Shown here in pieces: positions 1 to 8,413 of a stretch of 64,000 bases of DNA (positions are counted from its first letter, which is position 1; every line of letters begins with the position of its first letter). Source of the stretch: Larkinella arboricola. Its GTDB lineage: Bacteria > Bacteroidota > Bacteroidia > Cytophagales > Spirosomataceae. The notes under the pieces are model-generated. The model saw only the letters and a list, made by a program, of their open reading frames with translations. It searched no databases and was not told the origin of the DNA. The position numbers and the translations under genes were made by a program. The stretch spans positions 1-64,000 of the forward strand of contig NZ_QLMC01000002.1 of the NCBI RefSeq assembly GCF_003259745.1. The letters run 5' to 3'.

Positions 1-376
1 TGACCTCAATCACCATCTGTTCCTGATCGACCCGGTAGCAGTTCCGACGGCGTTTGGCGGGTATCAGTACCGGAAACCGCGAATGTTCGAACCCTTCGCG
101 CGAGACCAGCGTAATGACCCGGCAGGCTTCGATGCCTTTCGGCAGGCGGTCCATTACGTAAACCAGCCCGTCGAGTTCAACCCGTTGCGGATCGTTGACC
201 GACCCGTAAATCTCGGGCCGGAGCGTTAGCAGCGCCTGCCGGATTTCTTCACCCGATACGCCCGACGGTTTATAAAAACCCCGGTTGAACAGGTGACGCA
301 TGGTGATATAAAGCCGTTCGATAGCCAGGCGGGACTCCTGAGCGCGGGTGAGCGGTGGCGAAAAATCGGTGTGCAT
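1..376 (-). CDS. Unrecognised protein, C-terminus cut by window edge
   Basis: An open frame reads leftward from an ATG at 376 through the left edge without a stop, giving the first 125 residues. A TAA lies in frame just upstream of that ATG, so this is the first possible ATG. The protein starts MHTDFSPPLTRAQESRLAIE and is charged, with no signal peptide and no membrane segment, so it is probably cytoplasmic. It has an RPEIYG motif near residue 60 and a KRRR basic patch near residue 110. I do not recognise the family. It is a real gene by its continuous frame and codon use; the overlapping frame on the same strand is a shadow. Confidence 0.6.
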   Translation of the reverse strand, partial: MHTDFSPPLTRAQESRLAIERLYITMRHLFNRGFYKPSGVSGEEIRQALLTLRPEIYGSVNDPQRVELDGLVYVMDRLPKGIEACRVITLVSREGFEHSRFPVLIPAKRRRNCYRVDQEQMVIEV

Positions 377-438
377 GTAGATTGATAAAAATTACCCGCA
401 AGATACACCATCGCCACCGACTCCTCTACGTGGGTAGC

Positions 439-1038
439 TTATTTTCGACCACCGCCGATGTCAACGCCCAGTTTAATCCCCAGATAGGCGTTCTGGCTGT
501 TGATGGCCTGCCCGAGAACATCCGATTTTGACGTAGGAACGATGTTGTATTCAACCCCCAGGTTAAAATGGCTGGCTTTAAAACCGATCCGGGCCATGGC
601 TCCGAATTTATTAGTCGCTTCCACCGTATAGTCATCGGGATTTTCACCTTCAATCTGCCCATCCGTGATGGTTACCGACGTACCGGCGATGCTGTAAAGA
701 CCAGCCCCCAGACCGACGTAAGGGCGGAAATTATTTTGGGAAAAGTAGTACGTACCGGTTAACAGGTAAGAGCCCATCCCTTTGGCACTCACATCGCCGT
801 CCTGACCGTTGACGGTTATGGCCCGGGCCATAACGGCTATTTCGGCTCTCAGTCCTAAGTCCAGATTGTCTGTAATGCCGTATTTAGGTTCCAATGACGT
901 CAGGAGTCCGGCGGATACGCCAGAACCGGCAGGGCGGGCATAGCCCAACGAAACATTGACTTTAAACGGTTTGAATTCCTGGGCGGTTGCAGAGAGGGTA
1001 ATGAAGGTGAAAAAAGCAAACAGTAAATTCTTGAACAT
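439..1038 (-). CDS. Outer-membrane beta-barrel protein (OmpW/OMP_b-brl type)
   Basis: A 199-residue protein with a Sec signal peptide (residues 1 to about 20, ending SATAQ). The mature part is a run of alternating amphipathic strands rich in Gly, Tyr and Phe, for example the YVGLGAGLYSIAG stretch and a final strand YLGIKLGVDIGGG, as in small 8-stranded outer-membrane barrels. The length fits this superfamily. It should sit in the outer membrane; the ligand or role cannot be read from sequence. It is monocistronic, with its own likely promoter at 1086-1116 and a leader of about 40 bases. The next gene downstream on this strand begins 62 bases away. Confidence 0.8.
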   Translation of the reverse strand: MFKNLLFAFFTFITLSATAQEFKPFKVNVSLGYARPAGSGVSAGLLTSLEPKYGITDNLDLGLRAEIAVMARAITVNGQDGDVSAKGMGSYLLTGTYYFSQNNFRPYVGLGAGLYSIAGTSVTITDGQIEGENPDDYTVEATNKFGAMARIGFKASHFNLGVEYNIVPTSKSDVLGQAINSQNAYLGIKLGVDIGGGRK

Positions 1039-1365
1039 TGGACAAAGAAGTTTAATAAAAGTGAAAAGAGGTTAACATGAAGTTGCAAACATAGGTGTTT
1101 TTACGGTATACGTAAATAAGTAGTTTTTTGTTTTTGCAGAATGGTATCTTAATTGTGAGTTTTCGGTTTTAGAGCAACGGGGCCGTAAAGGATACGAAGC
1201 TGGCCGGAAATGGGATGGTCAGAAAACGGTGACCGGAAGGATAATGCACACAAGGGTTCGGGAACTGATTACCAGTTATTTGCCGGAATTGCCGCTCATT
1301 TAGAATACGGTTTCTTTTTTTACCGTATTTTTGTAAACTGTGGGAAACCCTATGAGCAAACTAAA
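1039..1365. other. 327-base divergent intergenic region
   Basis: The region separates the leftward barrel gene from the rightward M3 peptidase gene. An in-frame ATG at 1210 could extend the peptidase by 52 residues, but those residues look like non-coding sequence and a good signal peptide starts at 1366. Near the peptidase start there is an 8-base inverted repeat (AATACGGT 1304-1311, ACCGTATT 1322-1329). Overlapping it is TATTTTTG (1326-1333), a full match to the TAnnTTTG -7 element, about 30 bases before the ATG. An operator overlapping the promoter is possible but unproven. I see no other gene here. Confidence 0.45.
1086..1116 (-). promoter_or_regulatory. Bacteroidota-type promoter of the barrel gene
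   Basis: On the minus strand TATGTTTG (1086-1093) matches the -7 consensus TAnnTTTG exactly. A TTTAC element (1112-1116) lies about 19 bases upstream, close to the TTTG expected at -33. The implied start of transcription is about 40 bases before the ATG at 1038. Confidence 0.55.
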
Positions 1366-3495
1366 ATGTTTACACTTCGACAAATGACCCAAACGGCTGC
1401 GCTGCTGATGGCTTTAAGCCCGGCATTACACGCCCAGCCCTCTCCTGAAAAAGCAAAAATGAGTGTTAATCCGCTATTGCAACCGTTCAAGACACCGCAC
1501 GAAACGGTGCCTTTTGACCAGATTAAAAACGAGTATTACCTGCCTGCCCTGAAAGACGCCATGGCGATGGGCCGCAAGGAAATCGATGCCATTGTCAGCA
1601 ATTCAGCCGCCCCGACGTTTGAGAACACCGTGGTGGCCCTCGAACGCGCCGGACAGATGGTGAGCCGGGTGTCGTCGGTGATGTTCAATCTGAACAGCGC
1701 AGAAACCAGCCCCGACTTGCAGAAAATTGTGCGGGAAGCGTCGCCCTTGCTGACTGAATACGGCAACGACATTACGCTGAACGAGCAACTTTTCAAACGC
1801 ATCAAAACCGTCTACGACCAGCGGGCGAAACTGAAGCTGGACGGCGAAGACCGGATGCTGCTTGAAAAAACGTATAAGAGCTTTGCCCGCAACGGGGCCA
1901 ATCTGAAAGCCGCCGATAAAGAGAAGTTCCGGACCATCAACAAAGAGTTGTCGCAGGCGTCGTTGCAGTTTGGTGAGAATGTGCTCAACGAGACAAACGA
2001 GTACATCCTGGAAATTACGGACGAGAAAGACCTGGCCGGTTTGCCGGAATTTGCCCGGGAAGCCGCCAAAGCGACGGCCAAGCAGAAAGGAAAATCCGGC
2101 TGGGTGTTTACCCTGCAAGCCCCGAGCTACCAGCCGTTTATGACGTATGCCGATAACCGTGATTTGCGGAAAAAGCTGTTTGTTGCCTACAACTCGCGTG
2201 GCTTCCAGAGTGATAAAAACGACAACCAGCAACTGATCGGAAAAATGGTGCAGTTGCGCTACGACCGCGCCAAACTGCTGGGCTATAAAACCCACGCCGA
2301 TTTTATTCTGGAAGAAAGCATGGCCGGTTCGCCGGAAAAGGTAAAGCAGTTTCTGAGTGAACTCGCGGGCTACGCCAAACCCGTTGCCGAAAAACAACTG
2401 GCCGAACTGACGCGCTACGCCAAAGAAAACGGCTTTAAGGAGGAACGGCTGGAACGCTGGGATTTCGGTTATTACTCCGAAAAACTGAAAAAAGAGAAAT
2501 ACGCGCTGGACGACGAAATCCTGAAACCGTATTTCAAGCTGGAAAATGTGATTGAAGGCGTTTTCACGATTGCCAACAAACTTTACGGCCTGACGTTCAA
2601 GGAGCGGAAAGACATTCCGGTGTACAATCCGGAGGTGAAAACCTACGATGTGTTCGATCAGGACGGCAAGTTTCTGGCGGTTTTCTACGGTGACTATTTC
2701 CCACGGGAAGGCAAGCGTAGCGGAGCCTGGATGAACGACCTTCAGGGCCAGAAGATTGAAAACGGCGTGAACGTTCGTCCGCACATTGTCAACGTCTGCA
2801 ACTTCACGCGCCCTACCGAAACCAAACCGTCGCTGCTGACTTTCAACGAAGTAGTCACGCTCTTCCACGAGTTTGGGCACGGTTTGCACGGGATGCTGGC
2901 CAATGGCAAATACAAACGCCTGTCGGGCACAAACGTTTACCGTGATTTTGTCGAACTGCCCTCGCAGGTCATGGAGAACTGGTGCTACGACCCCGAAGCT
3001 CTGAAACTGTTTGCCAAGCACTATCAGACCGGCGAAGTAATTCCAAACGATTTGATCGAGAAAATCCGGGCCAGCCAGAATTTCATGGCCGGGATGTCGA
3101 ACCTGACCCAGTTACGGTACGGTCTGTTGGATATGTACTGGCACGGCAACGAGCCGAAAGGGGAAACCGTCGAGCAGGTGGAATCGCACGTGGATTCGCT
3201 GGTAAACCTGTTTCCGAAAGTACCCGGTACGGCGTTTAGTCCGGCATTCTCGCACATTTTTGCGGGCGGTTATTCAGCCGGGTATTACAGCTACAAATGG
3301 TCGGAAGTGCTGGACGCTGATGCGTTTGAGTTCTTCAAGGAAAAAGGACTTTCAAACCGCGAAGCCGCGGATAAATTCCGTAAGAATGTGCTGGAAAAAG
3401 GCGGTACGGAAAAACCGATGGAGCTTTACAAGAAGTTCCGGGGCCGCGAACCGTCACCACAGGCCATGCTTCGCCGGAGCGGCCTGACGCTTTAA
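1366..3495 (+). CDS. dcp: Secreted M3 family metallopeptidase (peptidyl-dipeptidase Dcp type)
   Basis: A 709-residue zinc peptidase that cleaves short peptides, probably releasing dipeptides from C-termini. The gluzincin motif HEFGH is at residues 501-505, followed by the Dcp-like segment SGTNVYRDFVELPSQ, and length fits the family (about 680-710). I start it at 1366 because MFTLRQMTQTAALLMALSP...HAQ is a clean Sec signal peptide; the frame is open back to 1210 but that part looks non-coding. The signal implies export, unlike cytoplasmic E. coli Dcp; several Bacteroidota homologues are exported. It stands alone, followed by a long inverted repeat at 3508-3603. PrlC-type oligopeptidase A is the alternative subfamily. 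Confidence 0.9.
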   Translation: MFTLRQMTQTAALLMALSPALHAQPSPEKAKMSVNPLLQPFKTPHETVPFDQIKNEYYLPALKDAMAMGRKEIDAIVSNSAAPTFENTVVALERAGQMVSRVSSVMFNLNSAETSPDLQKIVREASPLLTEYGNDITLNEQLFKRIKTVYDQRAKLKLDGEDRMLLEKTYKSFARNGANLKAADKEKFRTINKELSQASLQFGENVLNETNEYILEITDEKDLAGLPEFAREAAKATAKQKGKSGWVFTLQAPSYQPFMTYADNRDLRKKLFVAYNSRGFQSDKNDNQQLIGKMVQLRYDRAKLLGYKTHADFILEESMAGSPEKVKQFLSELAGYAKPVAEKQLAELTRYAKENGFKEERLERWDFGYYSEKLKKEKYALDDEILKPYFKLENVIEGVFTIANKLYGLTFKERKDIPVYNPEVKTYDVFDQDGKFLAVFYGDYFPREGKRSGAWMNDLQGQKIENGVNVRPHIVNVCNFTRPTETKPSLLTFNEVVTLFHEFGHGLHGMLANGKYKRLSGTNVYRDFVELPSQVMENWCYDPEALKLFAKHYQTGEVIPNDLIEKIRASQNFMAGMSNLTQLRYGLLDMYWHGNEPKGETVEQVESHVDSLVNLFPKVPGTAFSPAFSHIFAGGYSAGYYSYKWSEVLDADAFEFFKEKGLSNREAADKFRKNVLEKGGTEKPMELYKKFRGREPSPQAMLRRSGLTL

Positions 3496-3507
3496 GAAGT
3501 GAATTTG

Positions 3508-3603
3508 AAGAGTTATACCACAGAGTTTATCAGTGTAAAAAGAGTTAATCAGAGGCTCCGCTAAGCTCTGGTATTCTCTGATAAACTCTGTGGTATAACT
3601 CTT
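3508..3603. repeat. Long inverted repeat, family 1 copy A (26-bp perfect stem)
   Basis: Arms 3508-3533 and 3578-3603 are perfect 26-base reverse complements and contain TTATACCACAGAG. The 44-base loop contains a smaller AGAG...CTCT pairing around GGCTCCGCTAAG. A T-run follows the right arm (3602-3607), so the RNA hairpin could end transcription of the M3 peptidase gene. The arms resemble those at 26941-27036 and, less closely, 25692-25758 and 54541-54620, so this is a dispersed element as well as a terminator-like structure. Confidence 0.8.
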
Positions 3604-3685
3604 TTTTATTGTGTTTCCGAAGCTATTAAGACGGCTTTAACAAACTTTAACGACAAAAACCGGCATGAAGCGGGGTTTATTTTCG

Positions 3686-3693
3686 TAATTTTG
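3686..3693 (+). promoter_or_regulatory. Candidate -7 element upstream of DUF2723 gene
   Basis: TAATTTTG matches TAnnTTTG exactly, 34 bases before the ATG at 3728. I see no good TTTG at -33, so the call is moderate. Confidence 0.35.
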
Positions 3694-3727
3694 GAGAAAA
3701 TATTTTTCGGCTTAAGGCTGTTACCCA

Positions 3728-6700
3728 ATGCAAACCTTCAAAGGAACAGAATCTAACGTTACTTCCGGGACGTCCTTGCAAGCGTCCCAGTCTTCGTATA
3801 AACGCCTGAATAACATTATTGGATGGGTGCTTTTTGCCATTGCCCTGTTCACCTACACGGCAACGGTTGAGCGGACCGCCAGCTTCTGGGACTGTGGAGA
3901 ATTCATTGCCTGTGCCTATAAACTTCAGGTGCCTCACCCACCGGGTGCGCCGTTCTTTCTGCTGTTGGGGCGGCTTTTCTCCCTGTTGTCGCTGGGCGAT
4001 GTAAGCCAGGTGGCCTACTGGGTGAATATGATGTCGGTGCTGGCGAGTGCCTTCTCCATCCTGTTCCTGTTCTGGACCATCACCATGCTGGCCCGCAAAC
4101 TGCTCAACAAACAGTTTGGGGCGTTGACGCAGACTGAAATGTGGACGGTATTTGGCGCGGGAGCCGTGGGTGCGCTGGCGTATACGTTTTCGGACACGTT
4201 CTGGTTCTCGGCGGTCGAAGCGGAGGTGTACGGGATGTCGTCGTTCTTTACGGCCATTGTGGTCTGGGCGGCTTTCCGCTGGGAGCTGATTGAGGATGAA
4301 GCTGCGGGCAATCGCTGGCTGATTTTTATCGCCTATCTGATCGGTCTTTCCATTGGCGTCCACTTGCTGAACCTGGTGACGCTGCCCGCTATGGCGCTGA
4401 TTTACTACTTCAAGAAAACCCAAAAAGTGTCTCTCTGGGGTGGTGTGGCCGCATTCGGAGTTGGGATGGTCATTCTGGGCATCATCAACTCAGGAATTAT
4501 CCCGGGTCTGCCATCGGCTGCTTTCGCCGTTGAACGGTTTTTTGTGAACACCTTTGGAATGCCCTACACAACGGGTATTTACGTCTTCGCAGCGCTCTTT
4601 CTTGGCGTGCTGATCTACGGTATTATCTGGTCGGCCCGCAAAAACCGCCCGATGTTGAATACCGCCTTGCTGGGGCTGGCGTTCGTGCTGATCGGCTACG
4701 CGTCGTACATTCAGGTGCTGATTCGGTCGGATTTCAATACGCCGATCAACGAAAACAACCCGAGCGACGTGATCAATTTCGTGTCGTACCTCAAACGCGA
4801 ACAATACGGTAGCCGCTCGCTGAGCTACGGCCCGCTGTTTTTTTCCCGGCCTGTTGATCAGAAAAAAGGCGCTCCGCAGTATGAAAAGCGGGATGGAAAA
4901 TACGTAGTGTTTGACCACGCGCCGGAATATGTCTATGATGGCGACAAGCAGATGCTGTTTCCCCGTATTTACAGCAACCAGCCGGGCCACGCGCAGCTTT
5001 ATTCGCAAATGCTTAATATTCCGCTCGATCAGTCGGGGCAGCCGACGCGGAAAGTGACGATGGGCGACAACCTGCAATTCTTCTTCCAGTATCAACTGGG
5101 ACATATGTACTGGCGGTATCTGATGTGGAACTTTGCCGGACGCGCGGGCGACCAGGAAGGCTCCGGGTATCTGTTGCCCTGGACGAGCGACCAGGGGCTT
5201 CCGGATTTGATCAAGAACAACAAGGCGCGGGATAACTTCTACATGCTGCCCTTTTTGCTGGGTTTGTTTGGTGTCGTTATTCAATATTTCCGGCGGTCGA
5301 GGGATCTGCTGATTGTGGGGCTGCTGTTTTTCTTTACCGGTATCGCCCTGCAAATCTTCCTGAACTCTCCGCCCTCCGAACCGCGCGAACGGGATTACAT
5401 CTACGTGGGGTCGTTCTATTTCTTTGCCATCTGGATTGGCCTGGGCGTGGTGGCGCTGATTGATGGCGTATCCGCTTATCTGAAAAACGAGAAGCTGCGC
5501 GTCGGACTGGTAGCGGGTTTGTGCCTGCTCGTTCCGGTGATGATGGCGGCTAAAAGCTGGGATAACCACGACCGCTCCAACCGTTACCATTCTGTTGATT
5601 TTGCCAAAAATCTGCTGAACTCCTGCGCACCCAATGCCATCCTGTTTGTGGGCGGTGACAACGATACGTTCCCGTTATGGTATGTGCAGGAGGTGGAAGG
5701 CTTCCGGACCGACGTACGGGTTTGTAACCTGAGCCTGCTCGGAACCGAGTGGTATATCCAGCAGATGAAACGCAAAACATACGAGTCGGAAGCCTTGCCG
5801 ATTTCGCTGGAGTTTGCCCAGTTCAACAAGGGGAAAAACGACGTAATTCCGTTCTATGAGATTCCGGCGGTAAAAAACGGTATTAACCTGAAAGAGTATA
5901 TCGGACTGATCAAACAAAACAATCCGGCTATTCAGGTGCCGCTGACGACGGGCGAAATGACCAACATCCTGCCGTCGACGACGTTCTTCCTGCCGGTTGA
6001 TAAAGCAGCGGTCCAGCAGCTGGGTATTGTGTCGCCGAAGTTTCAGCCGATGGTGAAAGATACGCTGGTGTGGAATTTTGGCAAGCAGGACATCTATAAG
6101 CCGGACCTGATCATGCTCGATATTATTGCGACCAACAACTGGCAGCGGCCCATTTACTTCTCAACCACGCTGGGACAGTCGAACTACCTGAACCTGAAAG
6201 ATCATATGCAACTGGAAGGCTATGCCTATCGGTTGTTGCCGGTGCAGGTGCCGGGTGCGTCAGACGGTTTTGTGAATACCGATCTCATGTATAAAACCAT
6301 GATGACGAAAACCTTCTGGCGGGAGATGAACAACCCGGATTCGTATTATGACGATACATACCGCGGTTCGCCGGTGGTTTCGGCCCGGATTGCGTTCCTG
6401 CGGTTGGCCGATCAGCTGATGCGTGAGGGCAAAAACGCCCAGGCGAAGGAAGTACTGCACCGTTCGTTGCAGGTGATTCCGGATAAGAGCATTCCGTACG
6501 ACCAGATTTCGACCAATTACATCCAGATTCTGCTGACGGTCGGTGACCTCAAAACCGCGCAGGAAATGGCCGATGTTATTGCGACGCGGGCCGACCAGAG
6601 CCTGACGTATATTAAACAAACCGGTGGGGGAGGCAATGATGCCAACTTCGATCTATACAACCTGCAAACCATTGTGAATGCGTTCCGGGAGACAAAGCAG

Positions 6701-6760
6701 GAGGCTCTGGCTAAGAAGTACGAAGCCATCTTCCAGAAACACCTGAACGCGTTAGGATGA
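3728..6760 (+). CDS. DUF2723 (TMEM260-like) membrane protein, putative O-mannosyltransferase-type enzyme
   Basis: A 1010-residue inner-membrane protein. Residues about 30-330 hold many hydrophobic helices typical of GT-C glycosyltransferases. The N-terminal segment TASFWDCGEFIA followed by VPHPPGAPF is the signature of DUF2723, whose animal relative TMEM260 is an O-mannosyltransferase. More helices lie near residues 515-600, and the C-terminal 350 residues are soluble and end in helical, TPR-like sequence. The GT-C acidic motif is probably in the E/D-rich FWDCGEF loop (inference). Bacteroidota carry one or more long copies and glycosylate many exported proteins, so a role in surface protein glycosylation is plausible but not shown here. 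The gene stands alone between hairpins. Confidence 0.85.
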   Translation: MQTFKGTESNVTSGTSLQASQSSYKRLNNIIGWVLFAIALFTYTATVERTASFWDCGEFIACAYKLQVPHPPGAPFFLLLGRLFSLLSLGDVSQVAYWVNMMSVLASAFSILFLFWTITMLARKLLNKQFGALTQTEMWTVFGAGAVGALAYTFSDTFWFSAVEAEVYGMSSFFTAIVVWAAFRWELIEDEAAGNRWLIFIAYLIGLSIGVHLLNLVTLPAMALIYYFKKTQKVSLWGGVAAFGVGMVILGIINSGIIPGLPSAAFAVERFFVNTFGMPYTTGIYVFAALFLGVLIYGIIWSARKNRPMLNTALLGLAFVLIGYASYIQVLIRSDFNTPINENNPSDVINFVSYLKREQYGSRSLSYGPLFFSRPVDQKKGAPQYEKRDGKYVVFDHAPEYVYDGDKQMLFPRIYSNQPGHAQLYSQMLNIPLDQSGQPTRKVTMGDNLQFFFQYQLGHMYWRYLMWNFAGRAGDQEGSGYLLPWTSDQGLPDLIKNNKARDNFYMLPFLLGLFGVVIQYFRRSRDLLIVGLLFFFTGIALQIFLNSPPSEPRERDYIYVGSFYFFAIWIGLGVVALIDGVSAYLKNEKLRVGLVAGLCLLVPVMMAAKSWDNHDRSNRYHSVDFAKNLLNSCAPNAILFVGGDNDTFPLWYVQEVEGFRTDVRVCNLSLLGTEWYIQQMKRKTYESEALPISLEFAQFNKGKNDVIPFYEIPAVKNGINLKEYIGLIKQNNPAIQVPLTTGEMTNILPSTTFFLPVDKAAVQQLGIVSPKFQPMVKDTLVWNFGKQDIYKPDLIMLDIIATNNWQRPIYFSTTLGQSNYLNLKDHMQLEGYAYRLLPVQVPGASDGFVNTDLMYKTMMTKTFWREMNNPDSYYDDTYRGSPVVSARIAFLRLADQLMREGKNAQAKEVLHRSLQVIPDKSIPYDQISTNYIQILLTVGDLKTAQEMADVIATRADQSLTYIKQTGGGGNDANFDLYNLQTIVNAFRETKQEALAKKYEAIFQKHLNALG

Positions 6761-6770
6761 TCGTAAAAGC

Positions 6771-6800
6771 GTCGGCCAGTAAACGCGTTTACTGGCCGAC
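6771..6800. terminator. Perfect 30-bp palindrome after DUF2723 gene
   Basis: The two 15-base halves (6771-6785, 6786-6800) are exact reverse complements, GTCGGCCAGTAAACG and its mate, with no spacer. It starts 10 bases after the stop codon at 6760. It lacks a following T-run, so it is a poor intrinsic terminator; a 3'-end stabilising hairpin or a protein-binding site is also possible. Confidence 0.6.
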
Positions 6801-6853
6801 GACCAATTTAGTAAGTACGAGTTGAGTTTCACAAATCTCTAATCGATCTTGCT

Positions 6854-7135
6854 ATGGTAACGATGCTGTGTTATTTCTTGCTGAGTGTCAGCACACCAGC
6901 CGACACCAGCCGTTTGCCGAAGAATCTGCCGGAAATTACGGGAATTCCTGAAGAGAAACAGGTGGACGTTATGCCCAACGCGAAGCCTTCGTTTAAGCCG
7001 GACATGCCCGTTCATAAGCACGACGAAAGCAAAACGATACCGATGCCCAACTCAGGAACTCGGCTGCGTTCAATGCAGCTACCGCAGGAAGGATCAATTT
7101 CTGAGGATTCAACCCGGCAGAAGGGTAAACCGTAA
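6854..7135 (+). CDS. Small hypothetical protein
   Basis: A 93-residue frame that begins with a short hydrophobic stretch (MVTMLCYFLLSVST) that could be a signal peptide, followed by a polar, Pro/Lys/Asp-rich, probably disordered tail. A second ATG at 6863 is also possible. It lies between the DUF2723 palindrome and a strong bidirectional terminator that begins within its stop codon, and that placement supports a real transcription unit. I do not recognise the family. Confidence 0.5.
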   Translation: MVTMLCYFLLSVSTPADTSRLPKNLPEITGIPEEKQVDVMPNAKPSFKPDMPVHKHDESKTIPMPNSGTRLRSMQLPQEGSISEDSTRQKGKP

Positions 7136-7175
7136 AACAAAGCAGCCCGGCCAATTGGTCGGGCTGCTTTGTTTT
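7134..7175. terminator. Bidirectional intrinsic terminator
   Basis: Arms 7134-7149 and 7160-7175 pair over 16 bases (AACAAAGCAGCCCG and mate), and the 10-base loop itself contains CCAATTGG. A-rich and T-rich flanks make it a U-tailed hairpin on either strand, as expected between the convergent small gene and dnaJ. Confidence 0.85.
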
Positions 7176-7188
7176 GTTAGCTAATCAG

Positions 7189-8331
7189 TCAGTGAAAAAA
7201 GTCCTTCATTTTGTCGAAGAACCCTTTTTCGTTCTTACCCGGTTTGGGTTGAAAATTCGGTGAGTGACGGAGCCGTTCCAGAATACCACGCTCTTCGGAG
7301 CTAAGTATTTTGGGAGTCCAGATATTGATGTGAATGAGCTGATCTCCCCGGCCATAACCGTTCAGTTCCTTGATGCCTTTGCCTTTCAGCCGGAGAATTC
7401 GGCCGCCCTGCGTACCGGGTTCAAGCGTGATCCGCGCCCGGCCATCGATGGTGGGCACTTCGACGGAAGTTCCCAAAGCCGCATCGACAAAGTTGATGTG
7501 CAGATCGTAAACGACGTTATTTCCGTCGCGTTTCAGGTTCTCATCTTCCTCTTCTTCGATCACAATCAGCAGGTCGCCGGCCACACCCCCGCGCGGAGGA
7601 ACGTTTCCTTTGCCCGTTACAGAAAGCTGAATACCTTCGGCCACTCCGGCCGGAATCTTGATCGGAATGACGTCTTCCTGGAGCACGCGGCCTTCTCCAA
7701 AGCAGGCATCGCAGCGTTCCGTAACCATTTTGCCTTCACCATTACAGGTTGGACAGGTGCTGGTGGAAACCATTTGACCCAGCATGGTATTGACTACTTT
7801 CCGGACCTGACCCGTACCGTTACAGCTGCTACAGGTCGTGACCGCCATACCGTTCTTGGAACCGTTGCCACCACAGGTCGTACAGGCAACGTGCCGTTTT
7901 ACTTTAATTTTCTTTTCAACACCGTTAGCGACTTCCTGGAGGTTCAGTTTCAGTTTGATCCGCAGATCGGAACCCCGCCGGACGCGCCGACCCTGCTGCT
8001 GACCACCCCGGCCAAAGAAACTGCCAAAGGGGCTTTCGTCGCCAAAAATATCGCCAAACTGCGAGAAAATGTCGTCCATAGACTGACCACCTCCCGCTGC
8101 ACCGCCCATGCCTGCGTGGCCGAACTGATCGTAGCGGGCCTTTTTCTGCGGATCGCTCAGCACATCGTAGGCTTCGGCGGCTTCCTTGAATTTGTCTTCG
8201 GCGGAGGGGTCGTCCGGGTTTTTATCGGGGTGGTATTTAATCGCCATTTTCCGGTACGCCTTCTTGATGTCGTCCGGCGAAGCGTTCTTATCGACCCCTA
8301 ACACTTCGTAATAATCTCGTTTCGTAGCCAT
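7189..8331 (-). CDS. dnaJ: Chaperone DnaJ (Hsp40)
   Basis: A 380-residue type I J-protein that delivers substrates to DnaK and stimulates its ATPase in the cytoplasm. Residues 1-70 form the J domain ([12 protein letters not shown] start) with HPD at about 33-35. A Gly/Phe-rich linker follows, then the zinc domain with four CxxCxGxG repeats ([32 protein letters not shown]), then the C-terminal substrate-binding barrels. The frame is open to 8382, but homology begins at the ATG at 8331. It is downstream of grpE on the same strand, the usual stress-chaperone pairing; a 17-bp stem hairpin lies between them. Confidence 0.98.
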   Translation of the reverse strand: MATKRDYYEVLGVDKNASPDDIKKAYRKMAIKYHPDKNPDDPSAEDKFKEAAEAYDVLSDPQKKARYDQFGHAGMGGAAGGGQSMDDIFSQFGDIFGDESPFGSFFGRGGQQQGRRVRRGSDLRIKLKLNLQEVANGVEKKIKVKRHVACTTCGGNGSKNGMAVTTCSSCNGTGQVRKVVNTMLGQMVSTSTCPTCNGEGKMVTERCDACFGEGRVLQEDVIPIKIPAGVAEGIQLSVTGKGNVPPRGGVAGDLLIVIEEEEDENLKRDGNNVVYDLHINFVDAALGTSVEVPTIDGRARITLEPGTQGGRILRLKGKGIKELNGYGRGDQLIHINIWTPKILSSEERGILERLRHSPNFQPKPGKNEKGFFDKMKDFFH

Positions 8332-8352
8332 GTATAAGTTGGTTGAAAAAAC

Positions 8353-8397
8353 GATTAGACGGAACGGATTGGCGCCTACCATCCGTTCCGTCTAATC
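8353..8397. repeat. Hairpin between grpE and dnaJ
   Basis: Arms 8353-8369 (GATTAGACGGAACGGAT) and 8381-8397 are perfect 17-base reverse complements with an 11-base loop. On the minus strand a short T-rich stretch follows at 8346-8352. It lies 22 bases before the dnaJ ATG, so it could attenuate read-through, set the grpE:dnaJ ratio or mark an mRNA processing site. Confidence 0.75.
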
Positions 8398-8413
8398 ATC
8401 CGTATCGCATCGT

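Noticed and set aside
1210-1365. 52-residue N-terminal extension of the M3 peptidase
   Set aside because: The extension does not look like protein sequence, while a good signal peptide starts at 1366.
1603-3021. 472-residue open frame antisense to the M3 peptidase gene
   Set aside because: It lies opposite a clear gene with the HEFGH motif; long antisense frames are common with this codon use, and its protein has no domain.
4490-5590. 366-residue antisense open frame in the DUF2723 gene
   Set aside because: Shadow of a membrane-protein gene; its composition (Arg/Gln/His rich) is typical of antisense translation.
7264-8301. 345-residue plus-strand open frame opposite dnaJ
   Set aside because: Exactly mirrors the conserved dnaJ gene.
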